From: Bacillus sp. FJAT-44742
GTDB lineage: Bacteria > Bacillota > Bacilli > Bacillales > Marinococcaceae
DNA length: 64,000 nucleotides
Assembly: GCF_002797315.1 (NCBI RefSeq)
Contig: NZ_KZ454937.1
Location: forward strand, 213,439-277,438
Reading direction: 5' to 3'
In this document: positions 61,563 through 64,000 of the stretch, one piece after another
Position numbering within the stretch: position 1 is the stretch's first letter
Layout: every line of letters starts with the position of its first letter
Translations under genes and position numbers: made by a program
The notes under the pieces: model-generated
Database searches by the model: none
The model's input: only the letters and a program-made list of their open reading frames with translations
What the model was told of the DNA's origin: nothing

Positions 61563-62813
61563 CTATTCAGTAAAAGATCCAGCTTCTTCTGGCTGTTCAA
61601 CTGCTTCTTGGACATTTTCTTCCTGCCCATTTTCTCTATTCATTCGGTCGATAACATGAGAATGATCAATCTCAAATACTAGCCTTTCATCATTTTCTAC
61701 TATGCTTTCTGTATTCATTGTATCTTTTGTCAACTGTCTGAAGATGCGCATTTTATGAAGTTCGCCGGTGGTTCCTGTTAAAGGACGAGGCTGCGCTTCA
61801 AATATCCGAAAGGGTAACAATTCTAATGTCGCATATCCATCGTGATGCAATTGGTAATTAGCAACGACAGTGTCTCTTGTCCGAGTCCATCCTTGGTCAA
61901 AAATAAAGTTTCCAGTTGAATACATAATAAAGCTATCATTGTACGTATCTACAGATTGTAAAACGTGCGGGTGGTGACCAACGACGATGTCCGCCCCCAT
62001 ATCAGCAATAAAGCGAATTAACTCCTTTTGTCGCGAGGTGGGTGCACTGTCATACTCCGTGCCGGCATGAAAATGTGCAATGACAAGATCAGGATCGTAT
62101 TGGTCATAAAGATTTCTCATCGTAAGAGCAATATGGTCTGGATCTGTTGTCAGTACCCCCGAATCATCCTCACTCACCGTTTCTAAATCAGAATAGTGAA
62201 CATCGTTGAATCCGACTACACCAACGGTCAGCCCATTGATTTCTTCTACATAGGGTACAATCGCTTCATCTAGATCCAATCCCGCGCCCACCACATCTAC
62301 CGTTGACTGACCAAACGTTTCTAGTGTAGTGACAAGGCCTTCTTCTTTGTAATCCATCATATGGTTATTGGCCAGACTAACCACATCAAAATGAGCATCT
62401 TCAATCGCTTGAACAGCCTCAGGCTGTGAATAGAGGTGAATGACCTTATCGGCCGCATCATATTCCTCCTCATCAGCTGAGAGTACAGGGTGTTCGTAAT
62501 TTCCTGTCGTTAAGTCAGATTGTTCAAAAATGGGTTTTACGTATTTGAAAATATATTCAAATCCATGCTGATCTGCTACCTCTTCCACATGCCTTCCCAG
62601 CATTAAATCCCCGACCATGGAAGAAGAAAATAGGATATCATTTTCATCAATTGTAAACTCCACCTCTGGAGGCGTTGAAGCGAATACCCTGGCAGATGCT
62701 AACAAGATAACACAAACCCCAATAGCTACAATCGAATGCAATGTGGCCTTTTTCTTATGTTTCTTCCCCGTGGCGAGAATTTTTTCTTTTAACGTTAGTT
62801 TATTTTTTTTCAT
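61563..62813 (-). CDS. CapA/PgsA-family protein
   Basis: A 416-residue protein with an N-terminal membrane anchor (residues about 27-46) and a metallophosphatase-like CapA domain: SSMVGDLMLGRHVEEVADQH, VVSLANNHMMDYKEEG, DLVIAHFHAGTEY and DIVVGHHPHVLQSVDTYND. CapA/PgsA takes part in poly-gamma-glutamate synthesis or anchoring; many solitary homologues also occur without the rest of the pathway. No capB/capC genes are in the window, so a capsule role is unproven. The C-terminal 60 residues are a Glu/Gln-rich tail. CAAGGAGC precedes the start. Confidence 0.88.
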   Translation of the reverse strand: MKKNKLTLKEKILATGKKHKKKATLHSIVAIGVCVILLASARVFASTPPEVEFTIDENDILFSSSMVGDLMLGRHVEEVADQHGFEYIFKYVKPIFEQSDLTTGNYEHPVLSADEEEYDAADKVIHLYSQPEAVQAIEDAHFDVVSLANNHMMDYKEEGLVTTLETFGQSTVDVVGAGLDLDEAIVPYVEEINGLTVGVVGFNDVHYSDLETVSEDDSGVLTTDPDHIALTMRNLYDQYDPDLVIAHFHAGTEYDSAPTSRQKELIRFIADMGADIVVGHHPHVLQSVDTYNDSFIMYSTGNFIFDQGWTRTRDTVVANYQLHHDGYATLELLPFRIFEAQPRPLTGTTGELHKMRIFRQLTKDTMNTESIVENDERLVFEIDHSHVIDRMNRENGQEENVQEAVEQPEEAGSFTE

Positions 62814-62968
62814 TTAGAAAGCTCCTTGGAAAGGGTATATTTAATCTTATTTCAATTTCATTGATTTTCCTTTATAAGTATATTTTATATCAATAGTTTC
62901 CCTAAGGAAATACTTTTCACTTAATGAAAACCGAAAACTTTACCTAGGTAAAAAATAGTGCGAACTGA

Positions 62969-63000
62969 AAAGAGAGAGGTATATCGAAACCTCTCTCTTT
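62969..63000 (+). terminator. Hairpin AAAGAGAGAGGT...ACCTCTCTCTTT
   Basis: A perfect 12-bp stem followed by T5. No plus-strand gene ends just before it, so it may be left from a lost gene. An ACCTAGGT repeat lies 20 bases upstream. Confidence 0.7.
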
Positions 63001-63034
63001 TTTATAGTAAAAAAAGATTGTTATCGTGTGGGAG

Positions 63035-63320
63035 TCCAAAAATTAAAGAAAAAGCGTTTGTTTGGCTGGGGATCCAATAAATAAAAAGAAGCATCCTAGA
63101 TTTAAGTATGGTCCAGGCTGCTTCTGTATTTACAAGGTTATTCAGGAGGGTGATCTTAGTTGTGCCTTTATTATTAGGCTATAATCACCTTATTAGACGT
63201 GGACACATTGAAGAAAAAGGGTACAATAAACCCTTCTTGAATTCAAGAAGGGTTTATTGTCTTAGAGGGTGTAAACAAAACAATGAAAAAATTACTTTAG
63301 CAGGACATCGATGAAGAGAG
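63035..63320 (+). pseudogene. Duplicated 3' end of the MerR-like gene at 58.2 kb
   Basis: The end of a frame reading KKKRLFGWGSNK and the following AAGCATCCTAGA, TATGGTCCAGGCTGCTTCT and TTCAGGAGGGTGATCTTAGT copy the end and downstream region of the gene at 58245-58868. After GGCTATAA the two copies diverge. An inserted GAAGGGTTTATTG/CAATAAACCCTTC hairpin follows. The 5' part of the gene is missing, so this is a fragment. Confidence 0.7.
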
Positions 63321-63629
63321 AATATAAAGTATTCTCTCCTCATAGTATAATACACTTCATTTATAAATAGGAATGGTTCTTATTTATCATTTTGCTTTGT
63401 AGGTATTTCCATTATGGTCAACTTATTATCCATTCATTATTACCTAATTTTTATTGGAAGACTGCTCTAACTTGTACATTCTCCACTTTCTGCGTGGCCC
63501 TGGCGATCCCATCGGAAGATGGGCTATTCGTGGAGCTGGTAATATCCTAAAGACTCTCCGGGTGTGGGGATAAAACGGGTATGCGTTTAAGGTCTCATAC
63601 ACAAAGACAGAGAAGTTGCAGAGATTAAT

Positions 63630-63670
63630 AGGTGGGTAAAAACATGGGTAAAAACAAAAACCTAGGTAAG
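63630..63670 (+). repeat. ACATGGGTAAAAA / ACCTAGGTAAG repeat copy
   Basis: AGGTGGGTAAAAACATGGGT, then AAAAACAAAAACCTAGGTAA repeats the 46.7-kb cluster once more and opens a 20-codon frame (MGKNKNLGKNNISKNLDTIY). The rest of 63321-64000 shows no gene I can support. Confidence 0.6.
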
Positions 63671-64000
63671 AATAACATTAGTAAGAACCTGGATACAATT
63701 TATTGAACGTAAGTAACATAGGTTTTTGAGGCGCACTGCAAAAAAAGATGGGGGGTTGATTTTTTTCTTTATACCAAGGAATCTTCCTCTTACATACTTT
63801 GGACCTGAAGATAGTTCTTTCTCTTCAGTAACTCTCTGTACCTCCCTATGCTTCATATACCACCAACTTGGCACAAGAAGCATGTCTAGTTAAAACCATT
63901 AATTCCTATACGGGTTAATACGGGTTGCATTTATGACATGGACTATAGAGAAGGACCGATTGATTCCCTTTTCGGTTTACCCCTTTATAGGGAGAGTAGC

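Noticed and set aside
63662-63883. 73-residue minus-strand frame near the right end
   Set aside because: No ribosome binding site was seen and the right-hand 700 bases look like decayed DNA; it could be a fragment, but I cannot support it.
1-64000. Ribosomal RNA or tRNA genes
   Set aside because: I saw no rRNA segments and no tRNA cloverleaf with a GTTC-type T loop and CCA end during reading; a dedicated tRNA search would be needed to exclude a single tRNA.

Overview
The window looks like a plasmid (or megaplasmid segment) of a halophilic or alkaliphilic member of the Bacillaceae. Evidence seen directly: low G+C content, strong Gram-positive ribosome binding sites (AAGGAGG type), very acidic secreted proteins and lipoproteins, an iteron-fed Rep_3-type initiator, two partition operons (ParA type and ParM type), a MobP-like relaxase with accessory genes, and a group II intron. 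Species and plasmid identity are inference.

Layout. (1) 1-16 kb, organic-acid catabolism: a truncated succinate dehydrogenase/fumarate reductase-type Fe-S subunit, an altronate dehydratase-like two-subunit enzyme with a divergent LysR regulator, an orphan TctC receptor, YeiH-type and TauE/SafE-type exporters, then one long minus-strand operon (15162 to 7126): LeuC-like, LeuD-like, TctC, TctB, TctA, two AbrB-type membrane half-proteins, a CaiB/BaiF CoA-transferase and an HMG-CoA-lyase-like enzyme. An IclR regulator precedes it and carries palindromic operators in its own promoter. The gene content predicts uptake of a branched or hydroxylated di/tricarboxylate, (de)hydration, CoA activation and retro-aldol cleavage. 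(2) 16-27 kb, plasmid maintenance: parA plus a small ribbon-helix-helix partner with repeats around them, several very small genes, a degenerate group II intron tail, a ParM/ParR-type operon next to AT-rich DNA, a coiled-coil HTH protein, about 15 iterons, and rep. (3) 27.5-38.3 kb, transfer remnant: a full group II intron directly followed by the C-terminal part of a CwlT-like cell wall hydrolase, two membrane-anchored transfer-type proteins, a candidate oriT, a relaxosome/mobilisation operon, an ArdC-like zincin and a Toprim protein. The VirB4/VirD4-type ATPases expected for a complete transfer system are absent. (4) 38.3-51 kb, mostly envelope genes and small unknowns: a 14-copy acidic repeat protein, amidase, GerMN lipoprotein, LysM-CAP protein, other lipoproteins, a LuxR-type solo regulator and frameshifted genes. 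(5) 51.2-57.7 kb, a tartrate/dicarboxylate module: two-subunit fumarase/tartrate dehydratase, FAH-family enzyme, DASS symporter, tartrate/malate dehydrogenase-like enzyme and a GntR regulator. (6) 58-64 kb: a MerR-like coiled-coil protein, a second LuxR solo, a Mn/Zn-type binding lipoprotein with a possible MntR-like site, CapA/PgsA, and duplicated or decayed DNA.

The most unusual items are the intron joined to a headless cwlT with the rest of the transfer system missing, the combined TctABC-LeuCD-CaiB-HMGL operon, two paralogous LuxR solos, a family of ACCTAGGT-centred repeats confined to the last 18 kb, and several single-base frameshifts in homopolymer runs.
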